Assembly: GCA_946610655.1 (NCBI GenBank)
Contig: CAMOCH010000003.1
Coordinates: 1 to 38,104 of the forward strand
Direction of reading: 5' to 3'
Length of the DNA: 38,104 nt
DNA from: an uncultured Clostridia bacterium
Lineage (GTDB): Bacteria; Bacillota; Clostridia; Christensenellales; UBA1242
This document shows positions 1 through 8,265 of the stretch, piece by piece; position 1 is the first letter of the stretch; every line of letters begins with the position of its first letter. The notes under the pieces are model-generated. The model saw only the letters and a list, made by a program, of their open reading frames with translations, did no database searches and was not told the origin of the DNA. The position numbers were made by a program, and so were the translations under genes.

Positions 1-696
1 CGCACTAACAAATGCAGACACTGGCATACTTCCCCATCTTAATACATATTTTGGTTGTCTTCTGCTTTCCAATATTATCCTAATTATGCCATAATAAGTC
101 AAATATATTCCAGTAGCAAGTCCTTTTTTTGATGTTTTTAAATAAACAATCAAAAGCACAATAAATCCAATAAACGTGAGTATTGATTCATAGAAAAACA
201 GTGCTTCATACCATGTTCCATCAACACTCACCCCAAACGGGAACCATTGCAAATTTGGATTGGTTATCTCAAGACCATAAACTTCTTCGTTAAAATAATT
301 ACCCCATCTTCCAATTGATTGCCCAAGCATTAACACAGATGTGATAATATCAGCAATAACAAGAAAATTTTTCTTTTTTATAAATTTATAAATTGTTGCG
401 CCAATTGCTCCACCAATAATGGCACCCATAATACTCATGCCACCAGTTCTAAAATTAAAGTAGTCAGCAATTGTTAAGTCTTTTTCAAAAATGACGGAGA
501 ATAATCTTGCAGACAAAATTCCTAGTGGAATAATTGCAAGAAAAATCTCAAGTGGCATATTTGTGCCTATTTTTTTTGCTTTACATAAAATCATAGCGCA
601 AATAACACATGCAATAATTGCCCCACTAATAATAAGGCCATAAAAATATATGTCAACACCAAAAATGGTAAATGCAACTTTGTTTAACTCTAACAT
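1..696 (-). CDS. lgt: Prolipoprotein diacylglyceryl transferase, 3' end cut by window
   Basis: Lgt transfers the diacylglyceryl group of phosphatidylglycerol to the lipobox cysteine of prolipoproteins in the cytoplasmic membrane, the first step of lipoprotein maturation. The visible 232 residues are strongly hydrophobic, with several membrane helices. The family signature is present as GRWGNYFNEE near residues 129-138, preceded by a GGMSIMG loop near 85-91 where many Lgt proteins carry His or Tyr in place of the second Met. A later RIILESRR stretch fits the C-terminal arginine region. The ATG at 694-696 gives a normal Lgt N-terminus. No ribosome binding site precedes it, and a TATAAT box ends only 6 nt upstream, so the mRNA is probably leaderless. 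The C-terminus lies beyond base 1. Confidence 0.93.
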   Translation of the reverse strand, partial: MLELNKVAFTIFGVDIYFYGLIISGAIIACVICAMILCKAKKIGTNMPLEIFLAIIPLGILSARLFSVIFEKDLTIADYFNFRTGGMSIMGAIIGGAIGATIYKFIKKKNFLVIADIITSVLMLGQSIGRWGNYFNEEVYGLEITNPNLQWFPFGVSVDGTWYEALFFYESILTFIGFIVLLIVYLKTSKKGLATGIYLTYYGIIRIILESRRQPKYVLRWGSMPVSAFVSA

Positions 697-702
697 AGTA
701 AT

Positions 703-731
703 ATTATACAAAAGCCAGCAAAAAAAGGCAA
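703..731 (-). promoter_or_regulatory. Sigma-A promoter of lgt giving a leaderless start
   Basis: On the minus strand TTGCCT (726-731) is followed after 17 nt by a perfect TATAAT (703-708). The A of the lgt ATG is the seventh base after the -10 box, where transcription would normally begin. No AGGAG-like sequence fits in the remaining 6 nt. Confidence 0.75.
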
Positions 732-745
732 CAAACTTTGCAAAT

Positions 746-777
746 AAAAAAAGCTTGCAAATGCAAGCTTTTTTTTA
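746..777 (-). terminator. Intrinsic terminator after the 785-2170 gene
   Basis: AAGCTTGCA and TGCAAGCTT form a hairpin with a two-base centre, flanked by A and T runs. On the minus strand it lies just after the stop codon of the upstream coiled-coil gene and is followed by a T run. Its near symmetry would let it work in both directions. Confidence 0.85.
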
Positions 778-784
778 ACATTTA

Positions 785-2170
785 TTATTCTTGACCAACT
801 TCGTATTGTTCACCTTCATTAGTGTGCTCATTTTGTTCCAAAAGTGTGTAAAGAACTGCAACAACTTCTTTACCATCACTAGATGTAACAGCGTTAACAA
901 TTTCTTCATTGCTGTTAAGTTTTGCTTTAAGAGCAGCAATTTCAGCATCTTTGTTTTGAATTTCTTGATCTTTAGCTTTAACAGCTGCAATCAATGCATC
1001 TACATTTGTTTTAGCAACATCTTTGTCATCACTACCAGTAAGCTCTTTACCAAGCGCTTCTTCAACTTTAGCATTAATGTCTTTAAGTGCTTGTTTGTTT
1101 GCTTCATTTTCAGCAGTTAATTCATCAATATGTTTTTCAAGTGCTTTCACATCAGTGTTTTCTGCAGCTTCTTCGCCTTCAAATTTTTTGTTAAGTTCTG
1201 CAATCAATTTTTTCAATTCGTTGTTTGCTCTTTGAGCAGCAGCCAAATCAAAGTTTGCTTTGTTAAGGTCAGCTTTAAGTTGAGCATTTTCTGCTTTAAC
1301 GGCAGCAATAGCATTTTGCAAAAGTTTATTATAAAGTTCAACAACAGTTGCTTTTGATTCTCTATCAGCAAACAAATCGCTTTTAAGAACAATTTTTCCA
1401 TCTGAATGTTGTTGATATTCAGCAAAACCAGTTTCAGAAAGAGCTACATAATATGATTGTTTATTTTTATGAGAATAATAAACAAGTGTTGGAATTCCAT
1501 TAACATCTGCACTATAGCTAAAGATATTGCCTGCTGTAATATCATCAAGTGTAATTCCTGCTTCACCGAGTGTATTAATAACAGTGTCGAAAGCTTTTTC
1601 ATCTTTGTCAAGTTCTATAACATGATTATCCCAAATAAATTTTTGTGCATGCACTCCACCAACAAATGCTGTAGCCAAAGAAGCAGCAGCTCCCAAAATC
1701 AAAAGACCATTTCTAACATAATGATGTTTTTTTGCAGGTTTTTCATCTACAACTTCAGCATCAGCAGCCTCTTCATCTGCTTGTTCTTCAACATCAGCTT
1801 CTTCAGCAGCCTCTTCATCTGCTTGTTCTTCAGCAGCAGCTTCTTCAACCACTGGCTCGTTATCAACAGCTTCATCAACTGATTCTTCTACCACTTCTTC
1901 TTCAGCTTCTTCATCTGGTTCACCATAGTTTCTTGATGCATCAAGAGAAGCGCTCTCTTCTTCAGTAAGTTCCAAATCAGCAGCACCAAGTTCCTCTTGT
2001 TCCTCTTGTTCGTCTTGATATTCTTCTCTTGCTTCTTCAAAAAGATATTCTTGTTCTTCTACTGGTTCTTCAACAGTTTCTTCAACTTCTTCATTTTTAG
2101 CTTCTGGAATTGCATCAAGAAGTTCATCAAGAGTTCTGTCTTCTTCTTTTTTTTCAACTTTCTTTGCCAT
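785..2170 (-). CDS. Acidic single-pass membrane protein with C-terminal coiled coil, unknown function
   Basis: I do not recognise a family. The 461-residue protein has three parts. Residues 1-145 are extremely Glu/Ala-rich and include a 14-residue tandem repeat containing EEQADEEAA. One hydrophobic helix spans about 154-174 and follows a basic KPAKKHHYVR, which predicts an N-in, C-out topology. After a small domain (about 175-270), a long heptad-like coiled coil extends to near residue 430. The start at 2170 is supported by AAGGGGG just upstream. The gene is monocistronic, with its own promoter and terminator. The neighbouring 2538-4130 gene has a similar domain plan. Possible roles are envelope scaffold or adhesin-like stalk, but this is inference. 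Confidence 0.8.
   Translation of the reverse strand: MAKKVEKKEEDRTLDELLDAIPEAKNEEVEETVEEPVEEQEYLFEEAREEYQDEQEEQEELGAADLELTEEESASLDASRNYGEPDEEAEEEVVEESVDEAVDNEPVVEEAAAEEQADEEAAEEADVEEQADEEAADAEVVDEKPAKKHHYVRNGLLILGAAASLATAFVGGVHAQKFIWDNHVIELDKDEKAFDTVINTLGEAGITLDDITAGNIFSYSADVNGIPTLVYYSHKNKQSYYVALSETGFAEYQQHSDGKIVLKSDLFADRESKATVVELYNKLLQNAIAAVKAENAQLKADLNKANFDLAAAQRANNELKKLIAELNKKFEGEEAAENTDVKALEKHIDELTAENEANKQALKDINAKVEEALGKELTGSDDKDVAKTNVDALIAAVKAKDQEIQNKDAEIAALKAKLNSNEEIVNAVTSSDGKEVVAVLYTLLEQNEHTNEGEQYEVGQE
1761..1832 (-). repeat. Tandem 42-bp-period repeat within the acidic domain
   Basis: A 30-bp segment at 1761-1790 recurs without mismatch at 1803-1832, giving a 42-bp period (14 codons). 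It encodes the repeated VEEQADEEAA segment. Because the period is a multiple of three, unit gain or loss would stay in frame. Confidence 0.9.
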
Positions 2171-2212
2171 AATAAATTCCCCCTTTTCGAGATATTTCTA
2201 TGTTTTGTGACT

Positions 2213-2241
2213 ACATTTTAGCACACAAAGTGCATAGTGTC
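2213..2241 (-). promoter_or_regulatory. Sigma-A promoter of the 785-2170 gene
   Basis: Minus-strand TTGACA is followed after 17 nt by TAAAAT, with a TGTG element one base before the -10 box (the Gram-positive extended -10 TRTG motif). The spacer is richer in G and C than its surroundings. The rest of 2242-2497 is AT-rich with no gene or structure that I can support. Confidence 0.85.
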
Positions 2242-2498
2242 AATACCCATTTTAAAAATAAAACACCCCAAAAGGCAGCAAGAATTTGATATATTTTGTG
2301 ATTAAAATAAGTAAATTTTGCATTTTTTAATATTTTTGTTTGTATAATAACACAAAATACACACAAATTTATGCAAATTAAAATTTAAAATAAATTTGCA
2401 TTTTATATTTATATAAGGCTAAAAATGATGTGTTTTATAATTACTCAATATAAATATATGTTATTATTCCCCCATATGGTATAAATAAAAATGACACA

Positions 2499-2525
2499 AA
2501 AAAAACAGGCATTTCTGCCTGTTTT
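2499..2525 (-). terminator. Intrinsic terminator after the 2538-4130 gene
   Basis: AAAACAGGCA pairs with TGCCTGTTTT around a TTTC loop. On the minus strand a run of T residues follows the hairpin, just beyond the stop codon at 2538. Confidence 0.9.
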
Positions 2526-2537
2526 GTATTAAATTAA

Positions 2538-4130
2538 TTATTCATTACCAAGCCCAATTTCATCAATATTTTGTCCGTTTTCTTTGCCATTGTTAATATT
2601 TTTGTTTTGAGCTGTTGTTTCATCAACTTCTTCTTCATTTTTGGTTGCTGTGTTTTCATCTGTAACAACTTCAGTGTCTGTTCCTTTGCCTTCTTCATTT
2701 ACTTGTGATAATTCACCATCATCAGTAACACCAAGTTCGTTTCCTTCTGAATCTTTGTTGTTTTGAGCATTAGGACTTGTAACATCTTTTCCGGCAACTG
2801 GGCTAACACCCTCTTCATTCTCTCCTGTTTCATAAACAGGGTTTGCTTTTGCAGCAGCCTCTTGATATTCTTTAATCCATCCAAGCCATTCATCTATAGC
2901 ATCAGAAACAGTAGTTCCTTCTTGCCAGAAAGTCAAACTATAATCTTTTCCCTCAACTGTTGCATCATATTTAGTTTTAGTATATGTTTTAAGGAAATCA
3001 TCATATTTTTGAACAATTTCATTAGCTTTTACAAGATCATCTGCATTTTCTTTAAGTAAATCAACATTTGCTTCATAGAAAGTTTTAATTCCATCAGCTT
3101 TATTTGCGAAATTGTCATACATATTGTCATAAACTTCAAAGTCAAGATGATCAAATGCACCGTCTTTGTTAGCATCTACTACATATGTTGTGTTACCTTT
3201 ATATGTAAGAGAATCGAATCCATCTTTAGCATTTTCTTTAGCTTCAATTCCAAGAGTATTACGATCAGCTTTAGAAATTCCATCACAAACACCATCTATT
3301 ACATTGTCTATGATTACATAAGATTCACCAATTTTTTGAATTACAGTTTTAAGATCCTCATTTTCATCTGTTATAACTTGAATTGTATGATCTTTATCTG
3401 CAATTGTATTATCTTTAACAACATTTGAGGCAATTCCATGACCAAGAGCAAGAATAAATGCTACGGTCAATCCTCCAATTACCCAATTTTTTGCTTTGCC
3501 ATGTTTTTGACCACTTGCATAACCATTTTTGTAAGCAGTGTTTTTGTCTTGGTTGTTTTGAGCTTCAAGATCAGCAATACGTTTTTTACAAACAGCAGTA
3601 AGAGCTTGCATTCTTTCAGCATACTTTTGGTTTTTGTTTACGGCAGCATTAATAAGTCTATCTGCTGTTGCTTTATTGTTACCATTTTCTTTCAAGAGTT
3701 TTTCATATTCTTCTTGATAAATTTGTTTAGCAGCTCTTAAATTTTCATTAATAAACAATGCTGATTCTAATTCTTCTTTGGTTGCACGAAGTTGAACTTG
3801 CGATTCTTCATATTGTTTTTTAACTGCGGCAGCATCTGGAACAATAAACGTTGCTTCATACATAACTGCTGCAGGAGCAAGAACATTCATTACTCCAGAA
3901 TATTCATTTTTAGAAAATTTTGTTAAAAGCGCATTGATTTTTGAATTGTCAAACACACCATCTTTTATTGTAATCAAATCACTTTCACGAGAAAAAATTT
4001 CAATAAGTGCAGCTTGTCTGTTTTCAACAGATTCTTTTGCATCCAAAATATTCTTTATCTTTGTTTCGAGATTTTTAATTTTTTGAACTTCCTCAACAAG
4101 TGCATCTACCTTTTTTTGATTAATTGCCAT
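2538..4130 (-). CDS. Single-pass membrane coiled-coil protein with EF-hand-like loop, unknown function
   Basis: I do not recognise a family. The ATG at 4130 is preferred because a GGAGG lies 8 nt upstream; a longer frame exists only from a TTG that overlaps that ribosome binding site. The 530-residue protein has an N-terminal cytoplasmic region with coiled coil (about 105-195), a membrane helix at about 215-237 preceded by GQKHGKAKN, and a C-terminal outer part. Residues 319-330 read DANKDGAFDHLD, which fits an EF-hand or dockerin calcium loop (D1, N3, D5, G6, D9, D12). The last 100 residues are Asn/Glu/Thr-rich and probably disordered. It is monocistronic and shares its overall plan with the next gene downstream (785-2170). 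Confidence 0.8.
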   Translation of the reverse strand: MAINQKKVDALVEEVQKIKNLETKIKNILDAKESVENRQAALIEIFSRESDLITIKDGVFDNSKINALLTKFSKNEYSGVMNVLAPAAVMYEATFIVPDAAAVKKQYEESQVQLRATKEELESALFINENLRAAKQIYQEEYEKLLKENGNNKATADRLINAAVNKNQKYAERMQALTAVCKKRIADLEAQNNQDKNTAYKNGYASGQKHGKAKNWVIGGLTVAFILALGHGIASNVVKDNTIADKDHTIQVITDENEDLKTVIQKIGESYVIIDNVIDGVCDGISKADRNTLGIEAKENAKDGFDSLTYKGNTTYVVDANKDGAFDHLDFEVYDNMYDNFANKADGIKTFYEANVDLLKENADDLVKANEIVQKYDDFLKTYTKTKYDATVEGKDYSLTFWQEGTTVSDAIDEWLGWIKEYQEAAAKANPVYETGENEEGVSPVAGKDVTSPNAQNNKDSEGNELGVTDDGELSQVNEEGKGTDTEVVTDENTATKNEEEVDETTAQNKNINNGKENGQNIDEIGLGNE

Positions 4131-4181
4131 TTTCGTTACCTCCAATTTTTATTGAGCTATCGTTTGTTTGTGATCATATTT

Positions 4182-4210
4182 TACCACACCCCATGACCCA
4201 TGTCAATACT
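4182..4210 (-). promoter_or_regulatory. Sigma-A promoter of the 2538-4130 gene
   Basis: Minus-strand TTGACA and TAAAAT are separated by 17 nt, with TGTG one base before the -10 box. The spacer is G-rich. It is almost the same design as the promoter of the neighbouring coiled-coil gene. Confidence 0.85.
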
Positions 4211-4385
4211 CATTCTCAAAAATTTTTGATTTAAAATTTCACTTTTTTATGTATATTTTTTTCAAATATTTGCGTTTTTTATGCATTTTTTATATTATTT
4301 TATATTCAATATATTCAAAATTCTGCAAAATAATTTTTGAAAAATTTTTCATTTTTTGCCAAATTTGGTCGATTTTGACATAAAA

Positions 4386-4772
4386 TTATGCCATATAACA
4401 CACCGAAATAGCCATTTCTCCGTCGTGAGATATAGATATTTCAATGGTTTTTGGGGCCTTTTTACCCACTTTTTTATATAGTTCTGGGTTAATTTTAAGA
4501 TATGGCTTGCCACTAGGCTCATGCATAACTTCAATATCTGTAAAATTTATGCCATTAACACCAATCCCAAGGGCTTTGAGTGCAGCTTCTTTACTGGCAA
4601 ACATGCCAGAAAGTGAATAATCTCGTTCACAATATGGCTTTGTTTTGGTGACCTGAGTGCTTTTGTTTTTTAAATAATCTTTTTCATTTTGGCTTAAAAT
4701 TCGATCTTCCAACTTGCCATTATCATTCACTTCAATAATACGCTTAACCTCAACAATATCCACACCTAGCAT
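4386..4772 (-). CDS. acpS: Holo-[acyl-carrier-protein] synthase
   Basis: AcpS transfers 4'-phosphopantetheine from coenzyme A to the conserved serine of acyl carrier protein, activating it for fatty acid synthesis; its substrate AcpP is encoded at 9437-9667. The 128 residues match family length. The magnesium-binding Asp5 and Glu8 lie in GVDIVEVKR, and FASKEAALKALG (about 58-69) supplies the second conserved Glu (62) and Lys (66). A GGAGG inside the end of recX serves as ribosome binding site, so translation is probably coupled. Sequence downstream (4200-4385) is AT-only with no convincing terminator. Confidence 0.95.
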   Translation of the reverse strand: MLGVDIVEVKRIIEVNDNGKLEDRILSQNEKDYLKNKSTQVTKTKPYCERDYSLSGMFASKEAALKALGIGVNGINFTDIEVMHEPSGKPYLKINPELYKKVGKKAPKTIEISISHDGEMAISVCYMA

Positions 4773-4775
4773 AAC

Positions 4776-5387
4776 CTAATCCTCCACATAAAAATCTTCA
4801 TTATATATTTTGTGCAGCACCTTTGAAATTGAAGAAGACGAAAAACCTTTTCTTGCAAGGTGTGCATAAAGTTTTTGCTTGCACTCTTGTTTATTTTTAT
4901 TTTTCAAATATTTTTCTGCCATATTGTAACACAAATCTTGGTCATCTTCCTCACCAAGAACACTATCTATAACAAACTTATCCACACCCTTTTGAATAAG
5001 TTTAGATTTTTTCATATTGGTGCTAAGTTTACTGCTGCTTTGTATAAACGCTTTAGCAAACTCCAAGTCGTTAATATAGCCATAAGATTTAAGTTTTTCA
5101 ATTGCCATAATTGATGCTTGCTTGCCATAGCCTTTTTTAATTAATTTTAAATACAATTCTTTTTCAGAATGCAGCCTTGATGCCAAATAATCGCTGGCTT
5201 TTGAAAAAGCTTCTTTACTTTCGCTTTCAAGAATTATTTTATTCAAAGCCTTCTCATCAATTTCTTTGCCAATACAAAAATTGTTTGCGACAGCAACCTC
5301 TTTTAGCACACCACCATAGAAATTGTCATCAACAAACAAATTAAACTTATTCTTATTTTTTTGACATGTTATTTTTGTTATTTTCAT
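4776..5387 (-). CDS. recX: RecX-family regulatory protein
   Basis: RecX binds RecA filaments and modulates recombination and the SOS response. The 203-residue length and Lys-rich helical repeat character fit the family. Typical RecX phrases are ALNKIILES, ASDYLASRLHSEKEL (about 67-81) and KLKSYGYINDLEFAKAF (about 98-114). Its ATG overlaps the stop codon of the upstream YigZ-type gene by one base (TAATG arrangement), which indicates translational coupling. recA is not in the window. Confidence 0.88.
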   Translation of the reverse strand: MKITKITCQKNKNKFNLFVDDNFYGGVLKEVAVANNFCIGKEIDEKALNKIILESESKEAFSKASDYLASRLHSEKELYLKLIKKGYGKQASIMAIEKLKSYGYINDLEFAKAFIQSSSKLSTNMKKSKLIQKGVDKFVIDSVLGEEDDQDLCYNMAEKYLKNKNKQECKQKLYAHLARKGFSSSSISKVLHKIYNEDFYVED

Positions 5388-6037
5388 TAAAACGCCTTAG
5401 ACCTGTAATATCCGCCACCAATACGAGTTATTATGCTTGCACCTCTTGCTCTTGCTCTAACTTCTTCAACCTCTTTTTCAGCAACGTCTTGAGGTATTGC
5501 AACCTTTATAAGAGGCATTGTGTCATTTGTGTTTTGATCCAAAATGTTATAACCTTTTTCAGTTAAAAGTTTACCGAGTTGAGCAAAGTCAGAATATGAA
5601 ACCTTCATTTCATAAATATCGCAATATTTATAATTAATTTTTTTTGCATATTTAACTGCGCCGTTTGCAACAGTGCCATAGGTTCTTGTAAGTTTGCTCT
5701 TACCAAGTTCCTTGCCACCAAAGTAACGAACAACTGCAATCATGGTGTTGGTTAAATTTCCATTTTTAAGAGCTTCAAAAATTGGAATGCCTGCACTTCC
5801 TGTTGGTTCACCATCATCTGTGTGCTTGGCAACAGAATAATCTTCACCAAGACGATAAGCATACGCAATATGCTTTGCGTCTTTGTTGCTCTTTTTTAAG
5901 CTTCCTAAAAGAGTTTTAACTTCTTCTTCTGTTTTAACTTCTGCTGCAATTGCGATAAAACGTGATTTATCAACAATAATTTGCACCATGTTTTGGCCTT
6001 CCACTGTTACGTAGCTAGACATTTTATCTTTTTCCAT
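5387..6037 (-). CDS. IMPACT (YigZ/UPF0029) family protein
   Basis: The protein belongs to the YigZ/YvyE group related to eukaryotic IMPACT, implicated in translation-linked regulation; its biochemical role in bacteria is not settled. The family hallmarks DDGEPTGSAG (about 76-85) and VRYFGGKELGKSKL (about 104-117) are intact, followed by a C-terminal ferredoxin-like domain. Its 216 residues are a normal length. An upstream GGAGAG supports the start at 6037. It is the first gene of a yigZ-recX-acpS operon. Confidence 0.92.
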   Translation of the reverse strand: MEKDKMSSYVTVEGQNMVQIIVDKSRFIAIAAEVKTEEEVKTLLGSLKKSNKDAKHIAYAYRLGEDYSVAKHTDDGEPTGSAGIPIFEALKNGNLTNTMIAVVRYFGGKELGKSKLTRTYGTVANGAVKYAKKINYKYCDIYEMKVSYSDFAQLGKLLTEKGYNILDQNTNDTMPLIKVAIPQDVAEKEVEEVRARARGASIITRIGGGYYRSKAF

Positions 6038-6068
6038 ACTCTCTCCACTTATTTATAAGTTTTTATTT

Positions 6069-6098
6069 ATTATAGCATTATCTATATTATATTTGCAA
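6069..6098 (-). promoter_or_regulatory. Promoter of the yigZ-recX-acpS operon
   Basis: Minus-strand TTGCAA (6093-6098) is followed after 18 nt by TATAAT (6069-6074), with an extended TGC directly before it. The -35 box lies inside the 3' end of the DUF1846 gene. Confidence 0.65.
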
Positions 6099-7554
6099 AT
6101 TCTGGTTCTGCTGAAACACTTATTCTTAAACTTTTTAGTGTTGCTGCGTCTTCTCCAAATATCATATGACTGCTGTGAGCATCTGCAAGTGCCAATTCTG
6201 GCAATTTTTCATAAGCTTTTTTTGCAACCATATCTCTTGTTGAACAAATTGAAAGCGCACTTACAACATCATATAAATTAAGTTTTTGACTATCGTCTCC
6301 ACTAAGTCTTCTTTTAAGTTCACATATTGGTTTAAGAACGTCTTCTCCAAGAAGATAAATATTGTCATCAATATGAGCAATCTCTTTAAGGCTGTTGAGC
6401 ACTGCCGCACTGCTTGCAGAAAGAAGTTCCGTTTCTCTTCCACAAATAATACTGGTATTAGGAAGTTCTATTGCAACGCTTGGCTTTCCACTTTGAGCAA
6501 ATTTATTTTTTGCAGATTGAACAACTCTTCTTTTTGAAATGTTTATTTCATGTTTTTTAATTATTCTTTCTATTCTTTGAGATGTTTCAATTGGTTCGTT
6601 GCCAAGTTTTGCATCACAAAGTGCTTTATAATATCTTCTTATTATCTCGTTGGTTGCGGCATTTTCACATTTTTTCATATCTGTGATGGCAAAGCCTGCC
6701 ATGTTAACACCCATATCTGTTGGTGACCTATATAAAGTTTTATCATTTGTGATTTTATGAAGTATTGCTTTTAAAATTGCAAAACTCTCTATATCTCTGT
6801 TATAGTTTGTAACTCTTTCGTGATAAGCACGAAGATGCCAAGTATCAACCAAGTTCTTATCTGCAAGGTCTGCTGTTGCTGCTTCATACGCAAGATTGAT
6901 TGGATTATCAACAGCAAGATTCCAAATTGGAAATGTTTCAAATTTGGCATATCCACTTTTGATGCCTTGTTTGCTTTCATGATACATTTGAGACAAACAA
7001 GTCCCCATTTTTCCACTGCCTGGCCCAGGCGCAGTTACAACAACGATTGGTCTTGTTGTTTTTATGTATGGATTTGCTCCATAACCTTCTTCACTAACAA
7101 TAAGGTCAACATTATCAGGATAACCTTGTGTTGGTTTGTGAATATAAACATTTTCACCACGATTTTTAAGTTGTTTAACAAATTTATCTGCAGATTTTTG
7201 ACCTGCATACATGGTTATGACAATGCTAGAAACAAAAAGCCCCATTTTGCGCAAACGCTCAACTTGACGAATAACTTCGTTATCATAAGTGAGACCATAG
7301 TCTGCACGAATTTTCTTTCTTTCAATATCACTTGCACTAACAACCATAATTATTTCTGTTTTATCTGCAAGTTTTTGAAGTATTCTAACTTTTGAATCAG
7401 CTCTAAAACCCGGCAAAACTCTGCTTGCATGTAAATCATCAAAAAGCTTTCCTCCAAACTCCATATAAAGTTTACCAGAAAACATTTCAACTCTTTTTAA
7501 TATTTGCTCAGATTGAAGTTTTTCATACTTCTCACTATCAAAACCAAAATCCAT
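6082..7554 (-). CDS. DUF1846 family protein
   Basis: This matches the DUF1846 family of roughly 490-500 residues found in Firmicutes and Actinobacteria, whose cellular role is not established. The start MDFGFDSEKYEKLQ and the loop TAPGPGSGKMGTCLSQM (about 173-189), which resembles a phosphate-binding loop, are characteristic. It is 490 residues long and appears complete. It is the last gene of a three-gene operon, 9 nt after the RluA-type gene. No terminator is visible; the next promoter starts inside its 3' end. Confidence 0.88.
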   Translation of the reverse strand: MDFGFDSEKYEKLQSEQILKRVEMFSGKLYMEFGGKLFDDLHASRVLPGFRADSKVRILQKLADKTEIIMVVSASDIERKKIRADYGLTYDNEVIRQVERLRKMGLFVSSIVITMYAGQKSADKFVKQLKNRGENVYIHKPTQGYPDNVDLIVSEEGYGANPYIKTTRPIVVVTAPGPGSGKMGTCLSQMYHESKQGIKSGYAKFETFPIWNLAVDNPINLAYEAATADLADKNLVDTWHLRAYHERVTNYNRDIESFAILKAILHKITNDKTLYRSPTDMGVNMAGFAITDMKKCENAATNEIIRRYYKALCDAKLGNEPIETSQRIERIIKKHEINISKRRVVQSAKNKFAQSGKPSVAIELPNTSIICGRETELLSASSAAVLNSLKEIAHIDDNIYLLGEDVLKPICELKRRLSGDDSQKLNLYDVVSALSICSTRDMVAKKAYEKLPELALADAHSSHMIFGEDAATLKSLRISVSAEPEFANII

Positions 7555-7563
7555 TTTATCCTC

Positions 7564-8256
7564 TTAATTTGTGATATTTAAGTTTAAGTATTTTTCTAAG
7601 TTAAAAAGCTTCCATGCCATAGTTTCTTCTGGTGGATAAGCTCTAAACACCATTTTTTGACCAGTTGTTGGATGCAAAAATGATAATTCAACAGCAAATA
7701 AGTTAAGCATAACTTTTTCACCTTTACCATATTTATTATCTCCAACAAGTGGACATTTTACATTTGCCATTTGAACTCTAATTTGATGGCTTCTGCCTGT
7801 CATAAGTTTTATCTTTACCAAATTTAAGCCTTGTTCTTTTGCAAGCAAATGATATTCAAGTTCTGCTCTTTTTGCCCCTTCTTCTGTTTGAGGAACAATT
7901 GCAACTTTATTTTGTTTTTCATCTTTTTTCAAATAGTTAACAAGCATCCCATGAGAACTTGGCAAATTTCCATGACATATTGCAAAATATGTTTTATCAA
8001 AAGTGCCTTCTTCAATTTGTTTGGTAAGTCTTGCTGCACTTTTGCTATTTTTTGCAAAAACCATAACGCCACCAGTTGGTCTATCAAGCCTGTGAACAAG
8101 TCCAACAAAAACGTTGCCTGGTTTGTTATATTTTTCTTTTATATACTCTTTCACCATGGTAAGCATATCTTTATCACCACTGGCATCTTCCTGACTTGGA
8201 ACACCTTGTGGTTTGCTAACCACGATAATATGATTATCTTCAAATAAAATTTCCAT
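7564..8256 (-). CDS. RluA-family RNA pseudouridine synthase without S4 domain
   Basis: The enzyme isomerises uridine to pseudouridine in rRNA or tRNA. The catalytic motif HRLDRPTGG has Asp58 as the expected nucleophile, and the active-site pieces GRSHQIRVQ and LVGDNKYG are present. At 230 residues it consists of the catalytic domain alone and lacks the N-terminal S4 RNA-binding domain of RluC/RluD, so its substrate cannot be assigned. It sits 9 nt after the HEPN-CBS gene and 9 nt before the DUF1846 gene. Confidence 0.93.
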   Translation of the reverse strand: MEILFEDNHIIVVSKPQGVPSQEDASGDKDMLTMVKEYIKEKYNKPGNVFVGLVHRLDRPTGGVMVFAKNSKSAARLTKQIEEGTFDKTYFAICHGNLPSSHGMLVNYLKKDEKQNKVAIVPQTEEGAKRAELEYHLLAKEQGLNLVKIKLMTGRSHQIRVQMANVKCPLVGDNKYGKGEKVMLNLFAVELSFLHPTTGQKMVFRAYPPEETMAWKLFNLEKYLNLNITN

Positions 8257-8265
8257 TTTTCACCT

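Noticed and set aside
1130-3740. Many plus-strand frames opposite the two coiled-coil genes
   Set aside because: They are Phe/Ser/Cys-rich shadows of Glu/Lys/Ala-rich genes and lack ribosome binding sites.
4250-4385. AT-only inverted repeats after acpS
   Set aside because: Stems such as CCAAATTTGG lack a following T run on the minus strand. In DNA this AT-rich they are expected by chance.
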